Shown: positions 11,765 to 22,283 of the stretch, one piece after another | How the letters are laid out: every line of letters begins with the position of its first letter | Position numbering within the stretch: position 1 is the stretch's first letter | NCBI GenBank assembly: GCA_003223135.1 | Contig: QHXX01000103.1 | Span: 1-48,257 of the forward strand | Direction of reading: 5' to 3' | Length of the DNA stretch: 48,257 nt | Source of the DNA: Acidobacteriota bacterium | GTDB lineage: Bacteria > Acidobacteriota > Polarisedimenticolia > Gp22-AA2 | Notes under the pieces: generated by a model | Seen by the model: the letters and a program-made list of their open reading frames with translations, nothing else | Database searches by the model: none | What the model was told of the DNA's origin: nothing | Made by a program: the position numbers and the translations under genes

Positions 11765-13258
11765 TCAAAGTCCAAGGGACGAGGCGGTGCGGCGGATGTG
11801 GGTCAGGACGGCGTCCACGTCCTCATTCCGGGTCACATAGTTGAAGATCCCGAAGCGGAAATGGACCGTCCGCCCGATGACGATGGTCGGGAACCAGGCG
11901 AAGCCGCGTCGTTCGACCTCCTGCTGGATGCGGACCTGCACGCGGTTCAGCCGGGTGAGGGCGGCCCTCGACGATCGTCCGGCCGCGGGCAGCCGGCGAG
12001 CCCACCGCGGCAGATAGCGGAAGCAGAAGCTGGCGCACTCCACGGGAGCATGGAACGGCTCGAAGCAGTCGCGGCGGCGCACCTCGTCCTCGAGATGGCG
12101 GGTGACGTCCATCGTGGCGTCCACCAGGCGGCCCAGGCCCCGGCGCCCCAGGGTCTTCAGGCTGAACCAGAATTTGAGCCCGCGGAACTCCCGCGATCCT
12201 TCCAGGGAGTAGTGATAGAAGTCGAGGCGGTCCGCCTGGGCCTCGAGGTCCTTTTTGAGATAACCCGGCTCGATCTTGAAGCTGCGCCTCAAACGGCGCC
12301 CGTCGCGCACGAACAGGCCGCCGAGGCTGAAGGGCTGGAACAGCCACTTGTGCGGATCGATGGTGACGCTGTCGGACAGCTCCAGACCGTCCAGACGCGA
12401 CGCGTAACGGTTGGAGAACAGGAGCGCCCCTCCATAGGCCGCGTCGACATGGAAATGAAGGCGGTGGGTCCGCGCGACCGCGGCGATGGACTGCAGCGGA
12501 TCGAGATTGCCGGTGTTGGTGGTTCCCGCCGTCGCCACCACGGCCATCGGCACGAGCCCGCGACGGCGATCCCGGGCAATGGCGCCGGCAAGATGATCCA
12601 CGCGCATCTTCATCCTTGAATCGACTTCAATGCGGACCAGGGCCTCCTCACCGAGACCCAGAAGATCGAGCGACCTGGCGATCGAGAAGTGCGACTGCTC
12701 GGACGCGTACACCCGCAGTCTCCCCACCAGGTTCCCGGGGAGCCCCGACCGTCTCGCCCGCGTTCCGGTCGCCCGGTCGCGCGCCAGCTTGAGGGCGATG
12801 GCGTTCGCCACGCCGCCGCCGCTCGTGAATACGCCGAAGGCCTCGGGTCCAAAGCCGATCAGATCGTTCATCCAGCGAATGAGCCGCATTTCCAGGTGCG
12901 TCGCCGCCGGACCGGCCTTCCAGGCATCCACCGACTGGTTGAGGAAGGCGACCGGCAGCTCCGCGAACGCCGCGATCGGAAGGGGCGCCGGGTTGAACAG
13001 ACCGAAGATCCTTGGATGGGACATGTGCATCGAGTGGCGGAAGACCTTGCGGCGGCACTCGTCGAGGACCAACGCCGGGTCCCGGCCGCCCTCCGGAAGC
13101 GGCTCGTCGAACAGGCGGTCGAGCTCGGCCGTCGTGGCGCCGCTGTAGGTCTTGCGCGCCTTGCGGTAGATCTGCTCGAGGGTGGCATCGAGGACCAGGC
13201 GCCCGAAGCGGGAGGCCCGCACCCGGCTCGTGAGGAGGGACCCCTTGGAAGTCCGCAT
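11765..13258 (-). CDS. PLP-dependent group II amino acid decarboxylase
   Basis: This is a cytoplasmic decarboxylase of about 497 residues in the glutamate/aromatic-amino-acid/cysteine-sulfinate decarboxylase family. The PLP-binding lysine is Lys304 in IDPHKWLFQPF. The upstream HVDAAYGG holds the aspartate that pairs with the pyridine nitrogen, and the TSGGGVAN phosphate-binding loop lies near residue 155. I chose ATG 13258 because a longer GTG start at 13297 would overlap the upstream permease gene; neither has a good ribosome-binding site. It sits 10 bases downstream of an amino-acid ABC transporter on the same strand, so the imported amino acid may be its substrate. The family cannot be resolved further by eye; an aromatic or acidic amino acid is likely. 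Confidence 0.9.
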   Translation of the reverse strand: MRTSKGSLLTSRVRASRFGRLVLDATLEQIYRKARKTYSGATTAELDRLFDEPLPEGGRDPALVLDECRRKVFRHSMHMSHPRIFGLFNPAPLPIAAFAELPVAFLNQSVDAWKAGPAATHLEMRLIRWMNDLIGFGPEAFGVFTSGGGVANAIALKLARDRATGTRARRSGLPGNLVGRLRVYASEQSHFSIARSLDLLGLGEEALVRIEVDSRMKMRVDHLAGAIARDRRRGLVPMAVVATAGTTNTGNLDPLQSIAAVARTHRLHFHVDAAYGGALLFSNRYASRLDGLELSDSVTIDPHKWLFQPFSLGGLFVRDGRRLRRSFKIEPGYLKKDLEAQADRLDFYHYSLEGSREFRGLKFWFSLKTLGRRGLGRLVDATMDVTRHLEDEVRRRDCFEPFHAPVECASFCFRYLPRWARRLPAAGRSSRAALTRLNRVQVRIQQEVERRGFAWFPTIVIGRTVHFRFGIFNYVTRNEDVDAVLTHIRRTASSLGL

Positions 13259-13268
13259 GGCGGGAGGT

Positions 13269-14852
13269 CTATCCCGACGCCGGCTTGGAGCCGACACCGA
13301 GCCAGCGCCGCCGCGCCGACACCGGCACGAGCCGATCCACCGCCATCCTGGCTTCCGCCCAGCGCGCCAGGCGCACGAAGGGCAGACCGAGCAGGAAGTA
13401 GATCGCGGCCGTGAGCAGGCCGACGCCGATGTAGTCGTAATAAGTGGAGGCGAGCTGACCGTAGACCTTTGTCAGCTCCACCATGGTGATGACGGAGACA
13501 ATCGACGAATCCTTGAAGAGAGCGATGAAGTCGTTGGTCACCGGGGGGATCACGAGTCTCAGGGCCTGCGGCACGATCACGTGGCGCAGCGCCTGCGTCT
13601 GGGTCATCCCGAGCGACAGCGCCGCCTCGCTCTGGCCTCGCGGGATCGCCTGGATGCCGGCCCGGTAGTTCTCGGCTTCGTAGGCCGCGTAGTTCAGTCC
13701 CAGCCCGACGACGGCGGCGAGAAACGGCGTGAGCCTGATGCCGATGTTCGGCAGACCATAGAAGATGAGATAGAGCTGGATCAGAAGCGGTGTTCCGCGG
13801 ACGACCTCGATATAGGCGCGCGACGCCCAGGCCGCGGGCCTCGGACCGTACAGGTAGGTCAGGGCCAGAAGCAGCCCCAGTGTCACCGCCAGCGCCATCC
13901 CGGTGACCGAGATCACCAGAGTCATCACGGCACCGCGACCCAGGAGAGGCAGGTAGCCGATGTACTGGCGAACTCTCGCGCGCCAGGGCCGTTCCTGCGT
14001 CAGTGTCCGGGTGAACTCCTCCAGGGCGCGCGGCGAGTGGACGAGCCTTTCGAACAGCGTCTCCGTCTCCGGGTTCATGAGACCCCACGTCTCGTAGATA
14101 CGGCGCAGCTCCCCTCCCCGGACGAGCTTCAGGAGCGCCTCGTCGAGCGCGTTCAAGAGGCGCGCATCGTCCGGCCGCACGCCGATTCCATACTCCAGGT
14201 GGCCGATCGGCGGGCCGGTGAACTTGAGTTTGGGGTTCGGACGGCTGTAGTACATGGCGATGGGCCAGTCCATGAGGACGGCGTCCAGCCGGCCGTTCGC
14301 CAGATCCTCGTAAGCATTGATCTGTCCCTCGTAGCTGCGGATGTCGATTCCGCGCTCCGCTTCCAGGATGCGCTGGGCCAGCGAAAACTTCAGCGTCCCG
14401 ACCGTCCGGCCTCTCAAATCGGCAAGGGCGTGGATCGAGGATTCGTCCTTGCGGACGCTGAGCTGCTCCGAGGTGGCGTAGTACGGGATCGTGAAGCGGA
14501 TGACCTGCTCGCGGTCCGGAGTGATCTCGAGCCCGTTGAGCGCCACGTCGTAGTTGCCGCGCAGCAGCCCGGGGATCAGTCCGTCCCACTGGTTCTGCAC
14601 GAAGACGGCGGGCCGCCCTAGCTCCCGGCCGAGGGCTCCGGCGATGTCGACCTCGAAGCCCATGATGCGGCGTGGATCCTTCGGATCGGGAAAGACGTAC
14701 GGAGCGCCACCCTCGGAATCGGCGCCCCAGCGCAGGGGGTCGGTGGCGGACAACGCGTCTCCCCCGAGCGCCGCGGCGAGGACCAAAAGCACGCTCGCCC
14801 TGCGAAGAGGGGTGCGCGTGGGCAAGCCCGCGGCCGCGGGGAGAGCGATCAC
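13269..14852 (-). CDS. Polar amino acid ABC transporter, binding protein fused to permease
   Basis: This 527-residue membrane protein joins two parts. Residues about 1-35 are a signal/anchor segment, about 40-265 a type-II periplasmic solute-binding domain (GFEVDIAGALGRELGR; DVALNGLEITPDR), and about 295-510 a HisM/GlnP-like permease with the EAA loop signature (EAALSLGMTQTQALRHVIVPQA) and a VVRGTPLLIQL segment. Fusions like this are known for glutamine and other polar amino acid importers and tether the binding protein to the channel. It starts with GTG, overlapping the stop codon of the ATPase gene by 4 bases, so the two are translationally coupled. The decarboxylase gene follows 10 bases later. 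Confidence 0.94.
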   Translation of the reverse strand: MIALPAAAGLPTRTPLRRASVLLVLAAALGGDALSATDPLRWGADSEGGAPYVFPDPKDPRRIMGFEVDIAGALGRELGRPAVFVQNQWDGLIPGLLRGNYDVALNGLEITPDREQVIRFTIPYYATSEQLSVRKDESSIHALADLRGRTVGTLKFSLAQRILEAERGIDIRSYEGQINAYEDLANGRLDAVLMDWPIAMYYSRPNPKLKFTGPPIGHLEYGIGVRPDDARLLNALDEALLKLVRGGELRRIYETWGLMNPETETLFERLVHSPRALEEFTRTLTQERPWRARVRQYIGYLPLLGRGAVMTLVISVTGMALAVTLGLLLALTYLYGPRPAAWASRAYIEVVRGTPLLIQLYLIFYGLPNIGIRLTPFLAAVVGLGLNYAAYEAENYRAGIQAIPRGQSEAALSLGMTQTQALRHVIVPQALRLVIPPVTNDFIALFKDSSIVSVITMVELTKVYGQLASTYYDYIGVGLLTAAIYFLLGLPFVRLARWAEARMAVDRLVPVSARRRWLGVGSKPASG

Positions 14853-15616
14853 AGGAAGCTCTTGAGGAACTCGCGCGTGCGCGGGTCCCTCGGCGCGCCG
14901 AAGACCTCCGCCGGCGGCCCCTCCTCCACCAGGAGTCCCTCGTGCATGAACAGGATCCTGTCGGCGGCGTCGCGGGCGAAGCGCATCTCGTGGGTCACGA
15001 CCACCTGGGTCATCCCCTCGTCATGGAGCTGCCGCATGATCTGCAGCACCTCGTGCACCAGGGTGGGGTCGAGCGAGGAGGTCGGCTCGTCGTACAGCAT
15101 CACCTTGGGCGCCATCGTCAAGGCCCGGGCGATGGCGGCTCTTTGTTGCTGTCCTCCCGAGAGCTGGGAGGGATAGTAGTCGAGACGGTCGCTCAGACCG
15201 ACCTTGGCCAGGACCGCCCGCGCCCGGGTCTCGGCGTCATCCCGGCCCATCCCTTTCACGACCATCGGCGCCTTCGCGGCGTTCGCGAGGACGGTCATGT
15301 GCGGGAACAGGTTGAAGCTCTGGAACACCATTCCCACCTCCTCGCGCAGGAGGCGCAGGCGGTGCCTCAAGTCGCGCGGCACGGTCCCGTCGTGCCGCTC
15401 CAGGGTGACGTCCGCGATGTGGACGCGGCCGGAGTCGAACAGCTCGAGACCGTTCAGGCAGCGCAGGAGCGTCGATTTCCCGCATCCGGATGGCCCGATG
15501 ATCACCACCAACGAAGAGGGAGTGACGGAGAAGCTGATGCCCCGCAGCGCCTCGGCGTGGCCGAAGCTCTTGCGCAGGTCTTCGACGGTGATCAGCTGGC
15601 GCGCCGGGCCTTCCAC
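14849..15616 (-). CDS. Amino acid ABC transporter ATP-binding protein (GlnQ/HisP type)
   Basis: This 255-residue cytoplasmic ATPase powers the importer encoded just downstream. Walker A is GPSGCGKST, the Q-loop lies in VGMVFQSFNLFPH, the ABC signature is LSGGQQQR, Walker B is VMLYDEPTSSLDP, and the switch histidine is in VVVTHEM. I chose GTG 15616, which has GGAGG 6 bases upstream and starts right before the conserved LITVEDLRKSFG strand. The open frame continues to 15730, but this would add about 38 non-conserved residues and run into the divergent gene's start. The 112-base gap to the divergent trans-sulfuration gene should hold promoters for both. Confidence 0.94.
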   Translation of the reverse strand: MEGPARQLITVEDLRKSFGHAEALRGISFSVTPSSLVVIIGPSGCGKSTLLRCLNGLELFDSGRVHIADVTLERHDGTVPRDLRHRLRLLREEVGMVFQSFNLFPHMTVLANAAKAPMVVKGMGRDDAETRARAVLAKVGLSDRLDYYPSQLSGGQQQRAAIARALTMAPKVMLYDEPTSSLDPTLVHEVLQIMRQLHDEGMTQVVVTHEMRFARDAADRILFMHEGLLVEEGPPAEVFGAPRDPRTREFLKSFL

Positions 15617-15656
15617 GGTCCCCCTCCCCGCCGCGGATTGCCGCCCGCGGACCGCT

Positions 15657-15684
15657 TTGAATTTTGGGCACGGAAGGCTAGCAT
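15657..15684 (+). promoter_or_regulatory. Promoter of the trans-sulfuration gene
   Basis: TTGAAT (15657-15662), a 16-base spacer and TAGCAT (15679-15684) precede the ATG at 15729 by about 45 bases. The same TAnnnT -10 style recurs in front of other genes in this window. Confidence 0.55.
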
Positions 15685-15728
15685 GGCGTGGGCGCACGCG
15701 GAAGGCCCGAACCCCGCAAGGAGGGTCC

Positions 15729-16889
15729 ATGGACAGGACCGGTTACAGGATGGAGACCGTCGCCGTTCACTCGGGCGAGCCCCGGCCGGCGCCGGAGGGC
15801 TCCGTCGTCTTCCCGATCTACCAGGGCACGGTCTACTCGATCGAGCCCGGCACGGACTACCACGACATCCGTTACATCCGGCTCAACAGCACTCCCTCCC
15901 AGCGCTACCTGCACGATCGACTGGCGGCGCTCGAAGAGGCCGAGGCCGCCGTCGCGACCTCCTCGGGGATGGCGGCGATCACCTCCACGCTCCTCGCCTT
16001 CCTGAAGAAGGGCGACCACCTCCTCGCGGGGAGCTGCCTGTATGGCGGGACGCACGACTTCCTGACCCAGCATGCCCCGGACCTCGGGCTGGGCTGCACC
16101 TTCATCGACGACCAGCGCCCCGAGACCTGGAAGGCCGCCCTAAGGCCCGAGACGAAGCTGTTCCTGGTCGAGACGATCACCAATCCACTCATGCGGGTGC
16201 CGCGGCTGCAGGAGGTCGTCGAGTTCGCGCGCCGCGAGCGCCTGACGACGGTCATCGACAACACGTTCGCAAGCCCCGTGAACTTCCGGCCCCTGTCGAT
16301 CGGTTTCGACATCTCGTTTCATAGCGCCACGAAGTATCTCAACGGCCACTCGGACCTGGTGGCCGGCTGCGTCCTCGGCAGCCGGGAGCGCGTCGAGCGT
16401 GTGCGCCGGACCCTCAACCTGATGGGTGGCTCCCTCGATCCGCACGCGGGATTCCTGCTGGCGCGCGGCAGCAAGACACTGGCGCTCCGCGTGCGGGCCC
16501 AGAACGCCAACGCCCTGGCCCTGGCCCGCTTCCTCGCGGCGCACCCGAAGGTCAAGGAGGTCAACTACCCCGGGCTCGAGACCCACGCCGATCACGCGCA
16601 CGCGCGCCGGCTCCTCTCCGGCTTCGGGGGCATGCTGAGTCTGCGGCTGAAGGCGGGGACGGAAGCGGCGCGGCGCCTGATCGCCGCGCTGCGCATCCCC
16701 TACTTCGCCCCGAGTCTCGGAGGGGTGGAGACGCTCATCACCCAGCCCGCCCTGTCGTCGCATGCGGGGATGAAGCGGGAGGAGCGCGAGCGCCTCGGCG
16801 TCACGGATGATCTCCTGCGGGTGAGCTGCGGGATCGAGAGCCCCGACGACCTGGTGGAAGATTTCGGGCAGGCGCTGGAGAAGGTCTAG
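15729..16889 (+). CDS. Trans-sulfuration PLP enzyme (cystathionine synthase/lyase family)
   Basis: This 386-residue protein belongs to the Cys/Met metabolism PLP family (MetB/MetC/methionine gamma-lyase). The Schiff-base lysine is Lys202 in HSATKYLNGHSD, with the EAAVATSSGMAAI substrate/PLP phosphate region and LVETITNP before it. ATG 15729 has AAGGAGG about 4 bases upstream. It acts in the cytosol, either making cystathionine from an activated homoserine ester or cleaving cystathionine or methionine; the exact reaction cannot be decided by eye. It is divergent from the ABC transporter operon and converges with purA, with a GC hairpin between. Confidence 0.92.
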   Translation: MDRTGYRMETVAVHSGEPRPAPEGSVVFPIYQGTVYSIEPGTDYHDIRYIRLNSTPSQRYLHDRLAALEEAEAAVATSSGMAAITSTLLAFLKKGDHLLAGSCLYGGTHDFLTQHAPDLGLGCTFIDDQRPETWKAALRPETKLFLVETITNPLMRVPRLQEVVEFARRERLTTVIDNTFASPVNFRPLSIGFDISFHSATKYLNGHSDLVAGCVLGSRERVERVRRTLNLMGGSLDPHAGFLLARGSKTLALRVRAQNANALALARFLAAHPKVKEVNYPGLETHADHAHARRLLSGFGGMLSLRLKAGTEAARRLIAALRIPYFAPSLGGVETLITQPALSSHAGMKREERERLGVTDDLLRVSCGIESPDDLVEDFGQALEKV

Positions 16890-16891
16890 AA

Positions 16892-16909
16892 GGCCGCGCG
16901 TCCGCGGCC
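16892..16909. terminator. GC hairpin between convergent genes
   Basis: A 7-bp perfect stem (16892-16898 with 16903-16909, loop CGTC) fills the 27-base gap between the stop codons of the trans-sulfuration gene and purA, flanked by TCTAGA on both sides. There is no T-run, so it is a weak bidirectional terminator candidate at best. Confidence 0.35.
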
Positions 16910-16916
16910 GGCCGCT

Positions 16917-18251
16917 CTAGATGCGCGCCCGGATCGCCTGCCGCATCGGGAGCCAGTGCTCGACGCGGCTCCCGGCCCGCACGATCGTGCCGTCCCTCTG
17001 CGGCGACGTCGAGATGATCCCGATCTCGCAGCCCACGGCCTCCTCGAGGCGCCGCATGTAATCGCGCGCGCGGCCCGGGAGATCCTCGAAGCGCCGCGCC
17101 GTCGACGTGTCCTCTTTCCACCCGGGCATGAGCTCGTACACGGGACGGCACGCCTTCAGCACGGCGGGATCGGCCGGCAGGAAGTCGATCCGGCGCCCGC
17201 CGTGCTCGTAGGCGGCGCAGATTGGAATCTCGTCGAAATCGTCGAGGACGTCGAACAGGGTCAGCGCCAGGCATTCCACCTGGTTGATCATCACGGAGTA
17301 GCGCGCCACCAGGGCGTCGAACCAGCCGCAGCGACGCGGCCGCCCTGTGGTGCTGCCGAATTCCCGGCCGCGCTCGCGGATGCGCCGGCCGGCCTCATTG
17401 TCCTGCTCGGTCGGAAACGGCCCTTCTCCCACCCTGGTCGAATACGCCTTCAGGACGCCGAGCACCCCGTCGACGCGGATGGGGCTGATCCCGAGGCCGG
17501 TGCAGGCGCCGCCCGCGGTCGAGCTCGAGGAGGTCACGAAGGGATAGGTTCCGTGGTCCAGGTCGAGCATGGTCCCCTGGGCTCCCTCGCACAGGACGAC
17601 GGCTCCCTCGTCGAGCCTCTCGTTCAAAAGACGCGAGGTGTCGGTGACGAAAGGCCTGAGGCGGGCGCCGTCGACGAGGAGCTGCTCGACCACCGCGGCG
17701 GGGTCCGGATCCCATTCCGCCGGCAGCTCGTGAAGGTCGTCGCCCCTGGCCATCCGGGCCAGAGCGCCGACCTTGTCGGGCAGGCCGGACTCATCCCCCA
17801 GGTCGGCAACCCGCAGGCCGTAGCGTCCCGCCTTGCTCTCGTAGGTCGGCCCCACGCCCAGACGCGTCGTGCCGATCCTGCCGTTGCGCGCCGCTTCCTC
17901 GCGCGCGATGTCGCGGCCACGGTGGTAGGGCAAAATAAGGTGGGCGCGGTCGCTGATGCGCAGGTTCTCCTCGACCCGCACCCCCGCCTCGCGCAGGTCG
18001 TCGATCTCCTTGAGCAGGGAGCCTGGCTCGATCACCACTCCGTTCCCGATCACGCACAGGACGTTGTCTCTGAGGATTCCGGAGGGGACGTGGTGCAGGG
18101 CGAAACGGCGCGCGCCGACGCAGATCGTGTGGCCGGCGTTCGGCCCGCCGCCGTACCGCGCCACGATGTCCACGCGCTCGGTCAAGAGGTCGACGATCTT
18201 GCCCTTGCCCTCATCACCCCATTGCGTACCGACCACCACGAAGCCGGACAT
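16917..18251 (-). CDS. purA: Adenylosuccinate synthase
   Basis: PurA joins IMP and aspartate using GTP, the first committed step to AMP. The 444-residue length fits the family. The N-terminal signature GTQWGDEGKGKIVD holds the catalytic Asp, NAGHTI holds the catalytic His, and later GTTRLGVGPTYESK and the STTGRPRRCGWFD region match the GTP/IMP-binding loops. ATG 18251 starts directly before the conserved first strand (FVVVGTQWG). A TAGCAT box at 18296-18291 could be its -10, but I see no good -35. The downstream neighbour on the opposite strand converges on it. Confidence 0.97.
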   Translation of the reverse strand: MSGFVVVGTQWGDEGKGKIVDLLTERVDIVARYGGGPNAGHTICVGARRFALHHVPSGILRDNVLCVIGNGVVIEPGSLLKEIDDLREAGVRVEENLRISDRAHLILPYHRGRDIAREEAARNGRIGTTRLGVGPTYESKAGRYGLRVADLGDESGLPDKVGALARMARGDDLHELPAEWDPDPAAVVEQLLVDGARLRPFVTDTSRLLNERLDEGAVVLCEGAQGTMLDLDHGTYPFVTSSSSTAGGACTGLGISPIRVDGVLGVLKAYSTRVGEGPFPTEQDNEAGRRIRERGREFGSTTGRPRRCGWFDALVARYSVMINQVECLALTLFDVLDDFDEIPICAAYEHGGRRIDFLPADPAVLKACRPVYELMPGWKEDTSTARRFEDLPGRARDYMRRLEEAVGCEIGIISTSPQRDGTIVRAGSRVEHWLPMRQAIRARI

Positions 18252-18330
18252 GGGTTCTCCGTTGCCGTGCGGAAGCTCCTTTGCCGCGACATGCTAGCAG
18301 AAAACGGGCGATCGGGGACCCGGGCGGGGG

Positions 18331-18870
18331 TCAGGCGGCGAGGATCTGCTGCACCCGGAACAGCAGGGAATCCTTGATCTGCTCTTTGTCGAGGAAGCCC
18401 GCCACCCCCGCGGCCTGCAGAAAATCGAGAACGTCCTTCTTGAAGACGCCGCTCATGATCAGGATGGGCGTCTGTTTGACCCGGCCGATCTTCTTGATCT
18501 CCCGCAGGACGTCGAAGCCGGTCATCTTGGGCATCAGGAGGTCGAGAACGATCAAGTCGGGGTGCTCGTTCTGCACCAGGTCGAGCGCCTGCCTTCCGTC
18601 CTCCGCCTCGAGGACGTCGTACCCTGCGGCGGCCAGAAGGTGCGCCGCCACTTTGCGCACCGTGATCGTGTCGTCCGCCACGAGGATCTTTTTGCGGTGC
18701 TCGGTCTTCTCGAAGGAATCGGCGCTCGACGACGACTTCACCTCGTCCTGCACGAGGTCGATTCTCACGATCTCCTGGCAGTTGCTGCAGAGATACTTGA
18801 TGACGCGGGACTGCCCATCCACCTCCCGCAGGCGGATCACGTTCTTGCAGTGCGGGCAGCGTACGACCAA
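18331..18870 (-). CDS. Zinc-ribbon plus response-regulator receiver protein
   Basis: The protein has about 179 residues. The N-terminus is a zinc ribbon (CPHC, then CSNC about 20 residues later). A short Ser-rich linker leads to a CheY-like receiver domain: ILVADDTITVRK carries the acidic pair, DLIVLDLLMPKMTG the phospho-accepting Asp, and the switch Ser lies in LIMSGV. There is no output domain, so it probably works through protein contacts; such zinc-ribbon/receiver proteins occur near chemosensory and motility genes in other bacteria, but none are here. I favour TTG 18870 (MVVRCPHC), preceded by AAAGG; the frame also opens from TTG 18900. It is divergent from hutH. Confidence 0.85.
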   Translation of the reverse strand: MVVRCPHCKNVIRLREVDGQSRVIKYLCSNCQEIVRIDLVQDEVKSSSSADSFEKTEHRKKILVADDTITVRKVAAHLLAAAGYDVLEAEDGRQALDLVQNEHPDLIVLDLLMPKMTGFDVLREIKKIGRVKQTPILIMSGVFKKDVLDFLQAAGVAGFLDKEQIKDSLLFRVQQILAA

Positions 18871-18973
18871 GGGGACCTTTCTGCAGGCAGCCGGGCGCAA
18901 AGCGACCCCGCCGCGGGTACCCGCATGCCTAAAGTTAAGTCCTTAAAGGGGCGATTGCACTTCGGTTACGGAA

Positions 18974-19002
18974 TTGTGAGGGCACCGTCGCTGTGCTAGA
19001 CT
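18974..19002 (+). promoter_or_regulatory. Promoter of hutHU
   Basis: TTGTGA (18974-18979), a 17-base spacer and TAGACT (18997-19002) lie 36 bases before the chosen hutH ATG. The -10 sits inside the longer open frame that begins at 18993, which supports the later start. Confidence 0.6.
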
Positions 19003-19037
19003 CCAAGAGGTTTTGCACGGCGCGGGACCACCTTTCG

Positions 19038-20566
<1,529 letters not shown>

Positions 20567-20570
<4 letters not shown>

Positions 20571-22231
20571 AGAGCAGGGGCGCCGCGGCGCGGGTCGTGA
20601 GGGCCCCCCGCGGGGCGTCCCTGTCGTGCAAGGGATGGGCGCAGGAAGCCGCCCTGCGCATGTTGATGAACAATCTCGATCCTGAGGTCGCCGAAAAGCC
20701 CGAGGAGCTGATCGTCTACGGCGGGACCGGCAGGGCGGCGCGCGACTGGGACTGCTTCGAGATCATCGTGAGGACGCTCAGGGAGCTCGAGGGCGACGAG
20801 ACCCTCCTGGTGCAGTCCGGCAAGCCGGTCGGGGTCTTCCGGACGCACCCTCACGCTCCGCGCGTCCTCATCGCCAACGCCCTCCTCGTTCCCGCCTGGG
20901 CGAACTGGGACACGTTCCGCGAGCTGGACCGCAAGGGACTGACGATGTTCGGCCAGATGACGGCCGGCTCATGGATCTACATCGGCAGCCAGGGCATCCT
21001 GCAGGGGACCTACGAGACCTTCGCCTCCGCCGCCAGGCGCCACTTCGGAGGGGACCTCAAAGGACGTCTCGTCGTCACCGCCGGCCTCGGCGGCATGGGC
21101 GGCGCCCAGCCGCTCGCCGGCACGATGAACGGCGCGGTGCTGGTCGCCGTCGAGGTCGATCCCGACCGCATCCGCCGGCGTCTTTCGACCGGCTACGTCG
21201 ATCGCCAGGCGGACGGTCTGGACGAGGCGCTGGTTTTGGCTCGGGCGGCGCTTTTGAAGAGAGAGCCGCTGTCGATCGCCCTGCTCGGGAACGCGGCCGA
21301 CGTCCTGCCGCGCCTGGCGGCGGGGCCGCTCGTCCCCGACCTGGTCACGGACCAGACGAGCGCCCACGATCTCCTGAACGGCTACGTCCCCCACGGCCTC
21401 CCGTACGACGAGGCGCTGCGGATGCGTACGTCCGATCCCGCGCGGTACCTCGAGCGCTCGAAGACGTCGATCGCCGCGCACGTGCGGGCCATGCTGGCTC
21501 TCAAGAAGAAGGGCGCCATCGTCTTCGACTACGGCAACAACATCCGGCAGGAAGCCAGGCAGGCGGGTGTCGCGGACGCCTTCGAGATCCCCGGGTTCGT
21601 GCCGGAATTCATCCGGCCGCTGTTCTGCGAGGGGAAGGGACCGTTCCGCTGGGCCGCACTCTCGGGGGACCCGCAGGACATCCACCGCACCGACGAGGCG
21701 GTGCTGGAGATGTTCCCGGCGGACGAGGCGCTCGGTCGCTGGATCCGTCTGGCGCGCGACCGCGTCGCGTTTCAGGGGCTGCCGGCGCGCATCTGCTGGC
21801 TGGGGTACGGCGACAGGGCCCGCTTCGGACTGAAGATCAACGAGCTCGTCGCGCGGGGCGCCCTCAAGGCTCCCATCGTGATCGGACGCGATCACCTCGA
21901 CGCCGGCTCGGTCGCCTCCCCCTACCGCGAGACCGAAGGAATGCGCGACGGATCGGACGCCATCGCCGACTGGCCGATCCTGAACGCCCTGCTCAACACC
22001 GCCGCCGGGGCCTCCTGGGTGTCGGTGCACCATGGGGGAGGCGTGGGCATCGGCTATTCGTTGCACGCCGGGATGGTGGTCGTGGCCGACGGGACCGCGG
22101 AGGCGGCGGCCCGCCTGGAGCGGGTGCTCGCCACCGATCCGGGCACGGGTGTCATGCGCCACGCCGATGCCGGCTACCCCGAAGCCATCGCCTTTGCCAG
22201 GAAACGCGGCCTCAAGCTGCCGATGATCTGA
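20567..22231 (+). CDS. hutU: Urocanate hydratase
   Basis: HutU hydrates urocanate to imidazolone propionate using tightly bound NAD+. The 554-residue product fits the family. The NAD-binding glycine-rich loop is [12 protein letters not shown], the substrate pocket includes [17 protein letters not shown], and a conserved cysteine lies in [11 protein letters not shown], the region of the known active-site Cys. ATG 20567 overlaps the hutH stop (ATGA), so translation is coupled. The open frame extends upstream to 19856, but that part is a shadow of hutH. A 7-bp stem (22235-22241 with 22254-22260) follows the stop, without a T-run. Confidence 0.97.
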
Positions 22232-22271
22232 GCCCGCCTCGGCCTTTCGTGTTCGAGGCGACGGACGGGGA

Positions 22272-22277
22272 TAGAAT
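22272..22277 (+). promoter_or_regulatory. Likely -10 box giving a leaderless transcript
   Basis: TAGAAT ends 6 bases before the ATG at 22284, so the expected transcription start falls on or next to the A of the start codon. No ribosome-binding site precedes the ATG. The -35 is weak (GTGTTC at 17-base spacing). Confidence 0.4.
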
Positions 22278-22283
22278 GCGCCG

